Shown piece after piece: positions 23,882 to 34,794 of a DNA stretch of 64,000 nt. The position numbers and the translations under genes are program-made. The stretch is from assembly GCA_047967505.1 (NCBI GenBank), contig CM106538.1. One strand, written 5' to 3'. The DNA is from Dipteris shenzhenensis. Its lineage: Eukaryota > Polypodiophyta > Polypodiopsida > Gleicheniales. The notes under the pieces were generated by a model. That model made no database searches. It was not told the DNA's origin and saw only the letters and a program-made list of their open reading frames with translations. The first letter of the stretch is position 1. Each line of letters starts with the position of its first letter.

Positions 23882-24500
23882 TCAAATTAATGCCAGTCCA
23901 TCTCGGTAGACTGCCCATTTTCCAGCTTTGCGTGCATCCTTCACTTTAGAGAGTTCAATATTCCTTTGTTTGAGCTGAGTCGAAGTTAGCTCTTCAAATA
24001 TCCACACCCTTGTACCCTTCAGCTTATTTGTTTGCCGGAGAATCCTGACTCTTCCTACCCTTTCCTTGAAATACACTTGTGCGTGTGTTCTTGTCCAAGT
24101 GATACAAGCTAATATCATTTTCATCCCAATCAACTTGTGGTATCCCCTTCTTGAAACATGTGAATTTCTCCTCTTGTGTGTACCCAAGGCAGCTAATGCA
24201 TTCCTTTGGTAGCCCTCCAATGCGTAGTATTATCCTATTGGCCACTCCAGCTTCCTTCTCTTTGACTTTTGCATAAAGGTCTTCTTTGTTGACTTTGTGA
24301 CTGGCTATGGTGGCCATCTCCTTCTTGGCTGAGCTGACTTGGGTGGAGATCATCTATGTGACCATAGAAACAAGTGTTGGTGCTGGTGGAGATGTGCTAC
24401 AATGCTGTATTCCTTCTTGCCATTATTCTCCATGTCCTTCATCTTTCTTCCCCGAGCTGCAAGTTGGAGCCTGAGCTCTCTAGCTTTCTGCTGTAGTAAA
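23882..24500 (-). pseudogene. L1 ORF1p-like protein (coiled coil, RRM, CTD), copy A
   Basis: Upstream frames show a heptad-like stretch (ARELRLQLAARGRKMKDMEN). The frame ending at 24024 has NRIILRIGGLPKE, like the LRIIGIPE start of the RRM in vertebrate L1 ORF1p. The next frame (to 23882) has VRILRQTNKLKGTRVWIFEE, then a Gln/Leu/Lys helix, KVKDARKAGKWAVYRDG, like the C-terminal domain. This type II ORF1 lacks any zinc knuckle. Frameshifts and a stop disable it. In other elements the protein is an RNA-binding chaperone for retrotransposition. Confidence 0.7.
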
Positions 24501-24676
24501 TATATATGTTCCTGTGGGTCTTAACTGATCCTTCGCTTGTAATGCAATGCTTAAGGGCTGGGCGTGGCTGCAATATCAGAGTAGGACAGTTTACTGATAC
24601 AACTAGTGACAAAGGTTTTCACCTTTGGGAACTCCATAACGGCCTGTGAGTGGATGGGGGCCCCTTTGCTATCTCT

Positions 24677-24919
24677 AACACCCCAGACTGAGCCAAGGGC
24701 TCAGCTCAGCCCGGGGTTTTGCTACCTTAATTGGAGACAGGAGACGAAAAGAAGCAAGGGATGGGAGAGGCTAGCAACAGGCGGGAGGAGAAAAGCAGTA
24801 GGTGATGGGAGAGGCTACATACGATTAGACGGGGAATGGACGATCAACAACACCCCAGGGTGAGCTAGGGGCTTAGCTCAGCTTGGGGTTTGCTACCCTA
24901 ACTAGAGACGAGGAGAAGC
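24677..24919. repeat. 5' UTR tandem repeat of copy A
   Basis: The block aacaccccag...gctcagctcagcc..gggttttgctacc...gagac is repeated with a 172 bp period (24677 and 24849). Tandem 5' monomers are common in LINE promoters. Confidence 0.75.
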
Positions 24920-24936
24920 GAGAGAGAGAAAGAAAG
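24920..24936. repeat. Short GA-rich purine tract between LINE units
   Basis: gagagagagaaagaaag separates the 5' UTR of copy A from the 3' end of copy B (tttatgtccactgg, 24937). Confidence 0.9.
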
Positions 24937-25196
24937 TTTATGTCCACTGGACCAAAAGGTCTATGGGACAGCAAGAAACCCTCTAGTACATCTGCTTTAG
25001 GGAGGGCATATGGCAGCTCCCAAGGAGTGCAAAAAGCCACCCACATTATTTAGAATACCTACATGATAGTTTGGAAGAGTAAGTAGCCATACATCAGTTT
25101 AAGACTGAGAGTCTTTTGGTTTTGATTTGAACTCTATGATTCATGCTACGCCTTCTTGGTAAACTGCCCATTTTCCATCCTTTCTGGCAGCCCTGA
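24937..25196 (-). mobile_element. ORF1-only LINE unit copy B, 3' part (interrupted)
   Basis: This contains the 3' end and the ORF1 C-terminus (ARKDGKWAVYQEGVA, minus strand, about 25190-25146). At 25196 it is interrupted by the LTR of the composite element. Its continuation lies at 37800. Rejoining 25196 to 37805, after removing one copy of the duplicated cctga, restores an uninterrupted frame ...ATELAKVRAARKDGKWA. Copy B was therefore a single unit before the insertion. Confidence 0.85.
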
Positions 25197-25687
25197 TGAC
25201 ACGACCCCACAAGATCTGACCCTATCATTGACCTAGAATCTGGTCCTCAATCCAACCAGAATCATAGCACAGGCGCCTCGATCCTCCCGACCACCCTCGA
25301 GCACGTGGGCTACAGCTCGACTCATCCATAGGCCCGTATCCAACCCAGGTGTCCCATACCACTTGAGCCCGTCCAGAGGACCTTCGATACACCACCTATG
25401 ATCCGCCATGTAGATGGCCAGAGTCTTGGCCTGGGTCCATGCCCCATCCATCAGTTGAGGAGCGCTCAACTCAACTGCACAATAGCACTGTCCCTCCCTC
25501 TATATAGAAGGAAACCCGTTATAGATAGCACAATGCTATGAATAGCTCCCTCCATATAAAGCGAGCACTATATATATGAATCAATCTCTATATATAGCAA
25601 TCTTGGCTAAAAATAGCCATCCAGCCCTATGCTATCCCGTAACCCACGTTCACCTGCTATCCAACCCTAGGTACACCATGCACGTGG
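25197..25687 (-). repeat. LTR copy A (outermost, direct)
   Basis: This matches LTR copies C and D from TGACACGACC through ctatgatccgccatgtagat to ccctaggtacaccatgcac. It lacks the final gaca at the joint with the inverted copy. Frames in it are chance frames. Confidence 0.9.
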
Positions 25688-25694
25688 GCACATG

Positions 25695-26169
25695 TTGGAT
25701 AGTAGGTGAACGTGGGTTATGGGATAGCATAGGGCTGGATGGCTATTTTTAGCCGAGATTGCTATATATAGCGATTGATTCATATATATAGTGCTCGCTT
25801 TATATGGAGGGAGCTATTCATAGTATTGTGCTATCTATAGCGGGTTTCCTTGTATATAGAGGGAGGGCCAGTGCTATTGTGCAGTTGAGTTGAGCGCTCC
25901 TCAACTGATGGATGGGGCATGGGGCATGGACCCAGGCCGGGAGTCTGGCCATCTACATGGCGGATCATAGGTGGTGTATCAAAGGTCCTCTAGACGGGCT
26001 CAGGTGGTATGGGATGCCTGGGTTAGATACGGGCCTATGGATGAGTCGAGTTGTAGCCCACGTGCTCGAGGGTGGTCGGGAGGATCGAGGCGCGTGCGCT
26101 ATGATTCTGGTTGGATTGAGGACGAGTTTCTAGGTCAGTGATAGGGTCAGATCCTATGGGGTCGTGTCA
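25695..26169 (+). repeat. Inverted LTR copy B, forming a ~970 bp palindrome with copy A
   Basis: This is the reverse complement of the LTR, from ttggatagtaggtgaacg to GGGGTCGTGTCA at 26169. Arms of about 475 bp with copy A are separated by only about 8-20 bp, so the DNA could form a large hairpin. Confidence 0.92.
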
Positions 26170-26334
26170 CTAGATCCCGCAGGATCTAACCCTAGTGACA
26201 CGACCCCGCAGGATCTGACCCTAGTGACACGACCTAGTAGGATCTGACCCTAGTGACACGACTCGGTAGGATCTGACCCTATCACTGACCTAGTGACACG
26301 ACCCCGGGGTCGTGTCACTAGGATCTGACCCTAG
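26170..26334. repeat. Minisatellite made of the LTR end (~29-31 bp unit)
   Basis: About four to five units of TGACACGACCCCGCAGGATC-type sequence separated by ctag. It includes a perfect 24 bp palindrome TGACACGACCCC/GGGGTCGTGTCA at 26294-26317. Each unit equals the terminal bases of the LTR. Confidence 0.88.
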
Positions 26335-26804
26335 TGACACAACCCCGCAGGATCTGACCCTATCACTGACCTAGAAACTTGTCCTCAATCCAACAGAAAT
26401 CATAGCACAGGTGCCTTATCCTCCCGATCACTACTGAGCACGTGGGCTACAGCTCGACTCATCCATAGGCTTGTATCCAACCCAGGTGTCTCACTGAGCC
26501 CGTTTAGAGGACCTTCGATACACTACCTATGGTCTGCCATGTAGATGGCTAGAGTCTCGACTTGGGTCCAAGCCCCATCAGTTGAGGAGCGCTCAACTGA
26601 TCCACACAATAGCACTGGCCCTCCCTCTATATAGAAGGAAACGGGCTATAGATAGCACAATGCTGTGAATAGTTCCCTCCATATAAAGCGAGCACTATAT
26701 ATGAATCAATCTCTATATATAGAAATCTCACGTTCACCTGCTATCCCTATCCCGTAACCCACGTTCACCCGCTATCCAACCCTAGGTACACCATGCACAT
26801 GACA
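26335..26804 (-). repeat. 3' LTR (copy C) of the composite element
   Basis: 470 bp, from TGACACAACCCC to CCATGCACATGACA, next to the polypurine tract on its inner side. Confidence 0.9.
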
Positions 26805-26819
26805 TACTCCCCTTCCTCT
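26805..26819 (-). other. Polypurine tract
   Basis: The minus strand reads AGAGGAAGGGGAGTA immediately before the LTR start TGTCATG, as expected for plus-strand priming in an LTR element. Confidence 0.75.
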
Positions 26820-29800
26820 AAGAACTCACTCCTGAGTTCACCAGAAAGCCCGAAAACTCACTGTGAAGATGAGTCAATGCCAATAACTATACTCGGACTA
26901 TCAGTTTGAGTGTGCTATTCTTTCCATGAGATTCAAGTCAAAGAGAATCTAAGGCCAAAGTCACAATCTTTGATAACCAACCCAAGGAAAGTAAATCTCT
27001 CAATCTAAACAAGGTTACATATCATCAAGTATTCTCCTCGAGAAGTCAAGTAACGCTTGAATCCTCAGAGTTAATTCCGTTGACATATCCGTACACAAGC
27101 ATGGTGAAATCCGGACCTGAAGGTAAATGATTCTATCAACCTTATCTATTGCGTTCGAAGTGGAAATTCGCGAAAAAATATTCTTCATGCTGAATACCCT
27201 TGAACTCAAAAGTCTTAGGTTGAGATCGAGGAATCATTGTTCGAACAACCCCATCAATTGAGCCCCTCGAGGTCAGTTCCGGGGTTGCAATTTCTATCAA
27301 CCCTAATTTTTTGAATTACTTAGTATTCAGAAAATCCTCAACAGAATACCCTTGTTCAAATTCTTGAGTTGAAATACATGACAGACTTTCCATCGCAGAA
27401 CAATTAGGTATTCGTTCATAACTCATGATGGAAGAATCTTCATGGAAGTATCAATGGGCAAAATCTTGACCAAAGATATGGTCCCCTGATCTATCCTCGG
27501 AATGCCCCTACATGAGGATAATCAGTAAAAATTCAGTTGGCTATATCCAGTCAATGACACTAGTCTAGACATGTATATAGTCAACCATCATAGGAATAAC
27601 ATCCTATGTGATCCAAAGACTATGGAAACTTACAATCCGAAATCTCTTAAAACAAGATCCACTATCGGATATCCTGTATAAACTTGTGCACAATAAATTG
27701 CTCCTAGCACAGGATCATCCAGTTCTTAGGATCTATGAATACCAAGTTCCAAACAAGGCACTTACAAACCATTCTCAGAAGAGAGGTGGTAATCCTCCCT
27801 GAGATTGTTTAGACTATGGAGCTCCAGGGTTGAACCCAAAAAAATACATGGCTTCTCTCAGGGTAAAAAATCTTAGTCAGCCCTCGTAAAAAATATAATC
27901 AGGTTGCCCCCAATTCAATTCAGCCTACTTGTACTTCACCCTAGAGGTCCTTGGGTATTGTTTCACGCTGGATTATACCACCACATCAGAGAATCTTAAA
28001 TGTAACATACCTTAGTGTCCCATACCACCAAAGTATACTGCAAGTAAAAACTCAGTGGACAATATGAGTGAATCAGGGTAGCCAATCCCTCTTTACTCAG
28101 ACCATCCCAGATTGAGTCAGGGTGGCAAATCCGTTCTCAATCCTTTTCTTAATGTGATTATATCATCCCCTTGTGTTACACTACCCCAACCAATAGGTCA
28201 AAAACAAGCGCCCTAACAACTCTTGAATCTTGACTATCCATGACCTCGGGCAAAAAGAGTGAGAATCAGAATGACCCCGCCTTTGGACATGATTCAAAGA
28301 AGGTATCTAACAAGACATCCTGGTCTAATCAATAAGAACCTTCATATGTCCAAACGGTAACTCGAAGAAACGTCATAACTCACAATCACATCGAGATCAA
28401 AACTTCAAATAGAAACCAAACAGGAATCTATACAGCAAGATTCGAGAAAGGAAAATCTAATTGCCTTTGTTAAATCCGGTCTAATATGTAACAAATACTT
28501 AGGCAGCCTCATTGTACCATATATCTAAAAAACTCCAAGATATAGGCAACACAAGTATAATTTGAAAAAACCCTCAAATTATAAATGCCACAAATCAAAA
28601 CCAAATTAACCAAAACCTGGTCAATTTAATAACAAGACAGTTTAGAACATAAATCATACAAAATTGGGGAGCTTCTTGAACCAAGAGTGGTTCAAAAGAT
28701 CCAGTTGAGCCAAAAATAATTGGGTGTCTGTCAAAACTGAGGATTTCAACATCTTCATCGCTTCTCAATAACTCGGAAGCGGTACAAAGACTCTAAAACA
28801 AGTTGTCTACATTTAGAACAACACGAGCCTTCTTCAATATATTTCTGGTACTGAGGGGTTTTATAGTAGTGAAGAGCTGCCCAGAGTTCATCCATCAAGG
28901 AATCCATCTCTCGTAGCAGGTCATGAGGTCTACGAGGAAAAATCTACGATGTAGCCTTGTTCTCCATCTAAAACAGTAATCCAATGTAGGTGTCTCATTA
29001 CTTTGATGTCCTTCCATGGCTGGAAAATATCTCGCACGGGAGAGGGACTAGAAGAAAAACAGCTGCGTCCAAACATGTGCTCTTCACACTAGCAAAAGAG
29101 AATCTGGTGCTGCGTGGAATCAAGGAAGAAGGCGGGTAGAGGACAGCAAGAAAAATGGCGGAATCTGATAGGCTGATCTCAGACGGAAAGAGGGTGGGAA
29201 ATTCGCCTTCATGCGCTGAAGTGTTGAAGTGAGAGGGAGAGAGGAATCCCAGGTATATAAATAGCCAGGAAGGGCCATCAAAAGCTAGGCAAATTTAGGG
29301 TGGGTGCTTGATTTAGAGCAAGTGCTTTCCTTGCTAGAGAGAGGAAAAAAAAGCAACCTGCTTTTTTAACCAAAAAACAGTTTCGCTTTTAATAGATCTG
29401 GTTCCGCTTTTCTCCAGCCAGCCAAAAATAGCCAAAACACACTAAAATCAGGCCATACACTCCTTCCCAAAGCCAAGCGCCTGCCCCAATCATATCGCCA
29501 CTATCTCTGATGCCCGAATCTCTTAGACAAGCCGCTCTCTGGCTTATGAACGCCCTCTCTTTCCTCCTACATATCGACTGCAGCAAATCTAGGTCTCTAG
29601 GGTAGGAATCTCATCCTTGAGAACCTAGAGCGAATTCTTTCCCTAACCAGCCCACTCTCACGCGTCCCCACACAGCCAATCACATCAACAACCAAAGCGT
29701 GGGAAGTTATAGGTCAGAAACAATCATCCTCATATCTCTTGCTATAAGCACTAAATCTTCTCATCGCCAACCCTTCTCAGGGAATCTCGATTTCCAAACA

Positions 29801-29997
29801 CGTAGCAACCGAGAGAGAGCACACAGCCTATGGACTTCTATTTCTTCCACAACTCTCCCAATCATGAGCGCACATCATCAGCCAACGATTCAGTCCATAC
29901 ATAAGCAGAAATTCAGATTTGCAAGAGCAATCTCAAAAACGTACCTGGAAGACATTTTTTTTGCATACCTCGCGTTGAATTCAATTGTGATAGGACG
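26820..29997 (-). other. Interior of the composite LTR element, no recognisable gag or pol
   Basis: About 3.2 kb without any retroelement protein motif on either strand. Only short unrelated frames occur. This fits a large non-autonomous (LARD-like) element that would rely on proteins of another LTR element. Confidence 0.7.
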
Positions 29998-30009
29998 GCT
30001 TTGATACCA
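29998..30009 (-). other. Primer binding site (tRNA-iMet type)
   Basis: The minus strand reads TGGTATCAAAGC, one base different from the iMet complement TGGTATCAGAGC, starting 2 bp inside the 5' LTR end. Confidence 0.75.
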
Positions 30010-30011
30010 AA

Positions 30012-30297
30012 TGACACGACCCCGTAGGATCTGACCCTATCACTAACCTAGAATCTCGCCCTCAATCCAACCAGAATCATAGTGCAGGTGCCTTGATCCT
30101 CCCGACCACCCCCAAGCACGTGGGCTACAACTCGACTCATCCATAGCCCGTATCTAACCTAGGCGTCCCATACCACCTGAGCCCGTCCAGAGGACCTTCG
30201 ATACACCACCTATGATCCGCCATGTAGATGGCCAGAGTCCCGGCCTGGGTCCATGCCCCATCCATCAGCCGAGGAGCGCTCAACTTAACTACACAAT
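30012..30297 (-). repeat. 5' LTR (copy D), inner part, interrupted by LINE no. 3
   Basis: Matches copies A and C up to ...gagcgctcaacttaactacacaat, where the LINE tail begins. The LTR resumes at 37579. Confidence 0.9.
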
Positions 30298-30429
30298 TTT
30301 TTTTTTTGCCGAAAAAACAGTGCTAATTATATTACTTCGAGAACAAGATACAAGAGGTCAGCTTATAGCTGACGGGCTGCGTTCACAAATCGGACACAGC
30401 CCTAAAAGGTAGCAGAATAAATCATACTC

Positions 30430-33400
30430 TCACGGAGGGATAAGACGAGTGTGAATGAACAGCCATCGGGGTGGTGAGTAGTGCCACCGAAGGCCCTGCG
30501 TAGTCTGCTCGAAGAAGAGGCCCTGTGTGTCCCAAGCCCGGAGGAAGCGTCTCCGCTTCTCCTGACCGGCCCGGGAGTCTCCCTGAATCTGGTCCCACTG
30601 GCCTCTGAGGGTATGAATAATCTCACTCCAAATCTCCGCCATGATCTGGGCAGTCGATAAGGAGGTGCCACCGAGGATCTGCGCGCAGCGCGAGGTCCAG
30701 ATGTGCCACCCTGTAATGCTGCTAATAATCTCCCAGACTGGCTGCCTCTCCCGAACTCCTGTATCAGCCTCTGCTAGGTACTGCGGGATACCCTCGAGCG
30801 GCCCCCACGTCCCCTTTGTGATAAGGAAAGTGGGGTCCTGCTGGCATGCCTCGAATAAGTGATGAAGACCAAGTGCGGTGCTGCACCAACAGAACGCGCC
30901 CCAAGTGATCAATCCTAGCTCTGGTGCTGCGCGAGTAAGAATCCCGAAAGTCCACCTCCACACTTCCTGGGCGCGAGTGCAGCTCCACAGGCAGTGTTTT
31001 GGTGACTCCTCATCCGCATGGCAAATCTGGCAGCATCCGTCCTGGCCTATCTGCCTCAACCAGCTCCCCACTGGAAGACCTTTGTGGGCAAGAAGCCACA
31101 GGAAGTATGAGATCTTCCGCGGCCGCCAGCTCTCCCACAAGGCCTTCCAGAATGCCTGCAAAAAGAACCTGGAAATACCCTGTGCGTACCAGCTGGGTCG
31201 CTGGGTAAGGAGGCGGCTCTGCATCCTCCCGAGAACTCGCCTGCCCAGAGTCGTGCTGTAGGCGAAGAAGGAAGTCGGCCCCTGTCCTGTCACAATCTCT
31301 GGCCACCACCACTCTCCTGGGTCCCAATCAAGCTCTGACAAGGCCCGCCCCTCCCAGAGCCAAAGACGCCAAAGCTGCATCTGATCCTGCTCGATGCTAG
31401 GGTCGGTACGCCAGACCTTCCCCAAAAGGCCTACGACCCGAACCCTCTGCCATGGGAGTAGGGGGTCGATGAGCGCATCCTCTCTCCTGAGTCGTCCATC
31501 CCCAGAAACCGCGAAGAAGGAGATAGAGGAGTCATCCATACGTCCTGCGATCACCAGTGGGATGCCACGGGGGGTGAACTGTCCCAGCCAGCGGGTGTCA
31601 CCAGGCATGAGGACCTGAGGCTCAGGTGGAACCAACCAAACAGCTGGGATCGCACCGTCGATCTCCGTGCGTCTCGCCTGGGCTCCACGTGCACCTCCAG
31701 CTGCGTCTGCAAGATCAGCCATCTCCAGATGTCTGTACGTATCCCTCAAACTCGAAGGGACCGGGCTGGCCCCCTCATCCAGCCGTCCCACCTGATATGT
31801 GATCTCTCCCCCAACTGAAGGCCCTCGGCATCTCTGACCTGACCGTTCCAGATAAGTGGCTGGCGATCGATCTCCTCCTGACAGCTGGGAGGGGACTGAA
31901 TGAGACTGAGGCGGAGCCGCCTCCAAACCATGAGGAGGCTACGAATGAGTGGGGAACGGGGCTGAGTGAGCGGGGCGGAAGTGAAGATCCACTTGAGGGA
32001 CGGTAGCCACTCTCCACCTCGGCGCGGGACACAAGAACCGACTCCCTGCTGAAGTAACATCTTCCACGTCTGCCCCCCCGGGGTCAAACCGCGGATGACA
32101 AGCTTGCCTAACAAGGCCTGACTCTGAAGCTCTGGATCGATGACCCCCAGGCCACCCTCAGCCTGCGGAAGAATGACTGTCTGCCAAGCAACCCTGGCTC
32201 TGGTATCTCTAAGACCATCCTCCCCGGACCAAAGGAAGTTCCAAACCAACCTCCTGAGCTGTGCCACGCTGGATCTCGAGAAGCACCAGCAGGAAGCCAC
32301 ATACCAAGCCGTGGCTAGGAGGACCTGGTTAACTACCAGGGCACGACCTGCAAGAGAGAGCTTAGCAGTGCTCCAGAAAGCCAGCTTCCGTCGGATGGAG
32401 TCTAGCACCGGGAGAAACTGCTGAGCTGGCGTGATGTCTAGGCCAACGTGAAAGCCAAGGTATCTAGCTGTCTGTCCCCGTGGAATCCATCTGAAACCCA
32501 GAAATCGCCCCCACTGAGAACACGCCCCAGGGTCTGTGAGAAAACCAACTGATTTGTTCTAGTTGATTTTCGCACCAGCAGCCGAGCAGAAGACCTCCAG
32601 GGCCATCCGCACCCTCTCTAGCATCCTCTCATCGTCCTGGACATAAAGGGCTGTATCATTTGCGTACTCCGAGTCCAAAAGCTCCGTGTCCTCCCGGAGT
32701 GGAAGGCGAGCACCCCTGATCCCTGTGGACCTCGCCCGAAGGTAGTAAGTCATGGCCTCGGCGAAGAAGAGAAACAGGTAAGGAGCAAGGGGGCAGCCCT
32801 GACGTACTGATCTCTCCAAGCTAAAGCGCTCACCCATCCTGCCTCCAATGATGACCTCGCTAGACGCTGTCCTGTACAAAGCTGAGATACCCTGAATCCA
32901 ACCTGCCGGGAAACCTAGCCGCTCCAGAGTCCCCTCCAAAAAGGACCAGTCCACGCGATCGTAGGCCTTCTCGAAGTCGAGAAGTAGAATGGCAAGGTGT
33001 GATCCGCTGTGCTGAGCCCACTCCGCCGCCTCTGAAAAGGTGAAGACATTATCCAGGATACTGCGATCCTGGACAAAGCCTGTCTGAGTGTCATGGATGA
33101 GGTCTGGGAGTAGAGGCCGAACTCTGGCACTGATCATCTTGGCGAGGATTTTGTAGGCAGTGGTAAGGAGAGTGATCGGACGCCACTGGCGGATCTCCTT
33201 TCTATCTCCTCCCTTCGGGATGAGGCAAATCAGTCCCGAGGAAAGGCTCTCTGGCATCTGACCGCTGCTGAAAATCCCCTGCAGAGCTGCAAGGAGGGGC
33301 TGATGGATCTAGTCCCAGAAGGAGGTGAAGAATGCTCGGGATAGCCCATCCTCACCTGGGCATTTCTGTCCGTCGATGACCATCAAGGCCTCCAACATCT

Positions 33401-34794
33401 CATCCACGGTGAACGGTGCCAACAACGTCGCCTGCATGCTAGGCTGGACCAGGGATGGAATGTGCCTCCACACCTCCTCACGGGCACGACTAGCACGAGG
33501 GGCAAGCGGCTCCTGCTGGAAGAGGGTCCTGTAGAAGTCAGTGGCCAACCCCAGGACCTCCCCCGGATCCGTAACGATGTGACCATCCGCTGTCCTGAGA
33601 CTCCGAAGTTGATCACCTGCAGCTCTCTGGCCATGCGTCCTGAAGAACTCCCTGCACATCCGGTCACCCTTCCGGGCCCAGAAGGAGAGAGAGGCGTGAT
33701 AGGAAAACTCTGAGCGACGCTGGAGTGTCTCCTCCAGAAGGGCTCTGGCTCGAACGGCCTGGATCCGAAGCTCCTCCGAGCCCGGGGAAGCCTGCTGGAG
33801 TCGCTTGAATGGAGGCGTGGTCCCTCCGAAGAGCTCTCTGTAGGGCTGCGAGCTGGCAGATCTGGCTGGACTCCTGCAAAGCCTGCGCAACCGAGTCTAC
33901 CAGATCCACGCACTCGCCCCAGTCTCTGTCCCAAAGACTGCAAATATTGCTGCGCACGTCCACCCTCGAGAAAATGGAGTCGGGAATCCTGCATGACCGA
34001 GGGGGAAGGGTCTGGGATGCCGAATCTAATGATAGGAGCACAGGCGCATGGTCGGAAAGTGTCGTCCCTGGAACTATACCCGCCTGACCGCCTCTGCTGA
34101 TGGCCCAATCACTGACATAAAATCTATCAAGCCTCTCCAGGAGTCTGCCTCCTTCCCTGCGGAAGCCCCATGAGAAGTCCAGGCTCCCGTGCCAACGCCG
34201 GAAGGACGGGTCTCTCCAACTGTCCCTCCCTCCTGTCGCGAAGATGAAAGAGTCCCAAGCTGACTGCTCTGCCTGAGCCATACCTGTGAACTCCGGACCT
34301 CTGCCCTGCTGGTCCTCCAAGGTCTCCAGATTGTTGAAGTCACCTCCAACAATCCAGGAATCCATGTCTGGAAGAATCCCTATAAGTGTCCTCCAGAAGG
34401 TGGCTCTGCATCGGAGGTCTGTGGGAGCATAAATGTTGAGGATTCCTATTTTGGATCCCTCCAAATCCAGGCCTACCCAAAGGGCCCGGCCTGGGATCAA
34501 CGTGACATGACCGAAAACTCCCTGGGCTAACTGCTCGCACACGGAGGTACAGACACCCCCACTCCTCCCCTGTGCGCCGATCGAGGGCTCCCAATAAGTG
34601 TAGGAACGTCCAGGGAGAACCTTCCCGCAGCTACGGGAATGAGCCGCAGAAAGCTTGTGCTCCTGGAGCAGAAGTACATCCAAACGACCAATCACTGCAG
34701 GCTGAAGTTCCTGTCGCAAAATGAGCTTCCTGGGACCACGGGTGCCAGAAGAGTGAAACCCGTTCACATTCCAGGATACGAGGTGTAGGCTCAT
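30430..34794 (-). pseudogene. LINE no. 3 ORF2: endonuclease, RT, zf-RVT
   Basis: ATG at 34794-34792. The endonuclease (34794 to about 34000) shows SWNVNGF, LLLQEHKL, VGGDFNNLE and LSDHAPVLLSL. After a frameshift (33890-33664 overlap) the linker and RT follow in one register from 33890 to 31746, interrupted by TAG at about 33311 and 32561, with LLLDFEKAYDRVDW and RQGCPLAPYLF. The active-site box is YAND (32655-32666) instead of YADD. A second frameshift (31926-31746) leads to the C-terminal region with KISYFLWLLAHKGLPVG and CCQICHADEESPKHCLWSC. All domains of an L1 ORF2 are present but it cannot be active. Confidence 0.95.

Larger units (their letters stand above)
23674..24919 (-). mobile_element. 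ORF1-only LINE unit (HAL1-like), copy A
   Basis: Read on the minus strand: a 5' UTR with two ~172 bp repeats (aacaccccag at 24677 and 24849), an ORF1 remnant (about 24500-23882), a ~200 bp 3' UTR, and a 3' end at tcatattaacgtcc (23674) followed by (GA)n. No ORF2 sequence lies between ORF1 and the 3' end. The 5' end meets another purine tract at 24920-24936. The layout resembles mammalian half-L1 (HAL1) elements. Confidence 0.75.

Noticed and set aside
25233-26133. Two related open frames (25233-25469 minus, 25912-26133 plus) that look like a conserved duplicated gene
   Set aside because: They lie in the direct and inverted LTR copies, so the similarity comes from the LTR itself. No domain is visible.
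26160-26390. CRISPR-like array
   Set aside because: Repeats with tiny ctag spacers are tandem LTR-end units in plant DNA, without unique spacers or cas genes.
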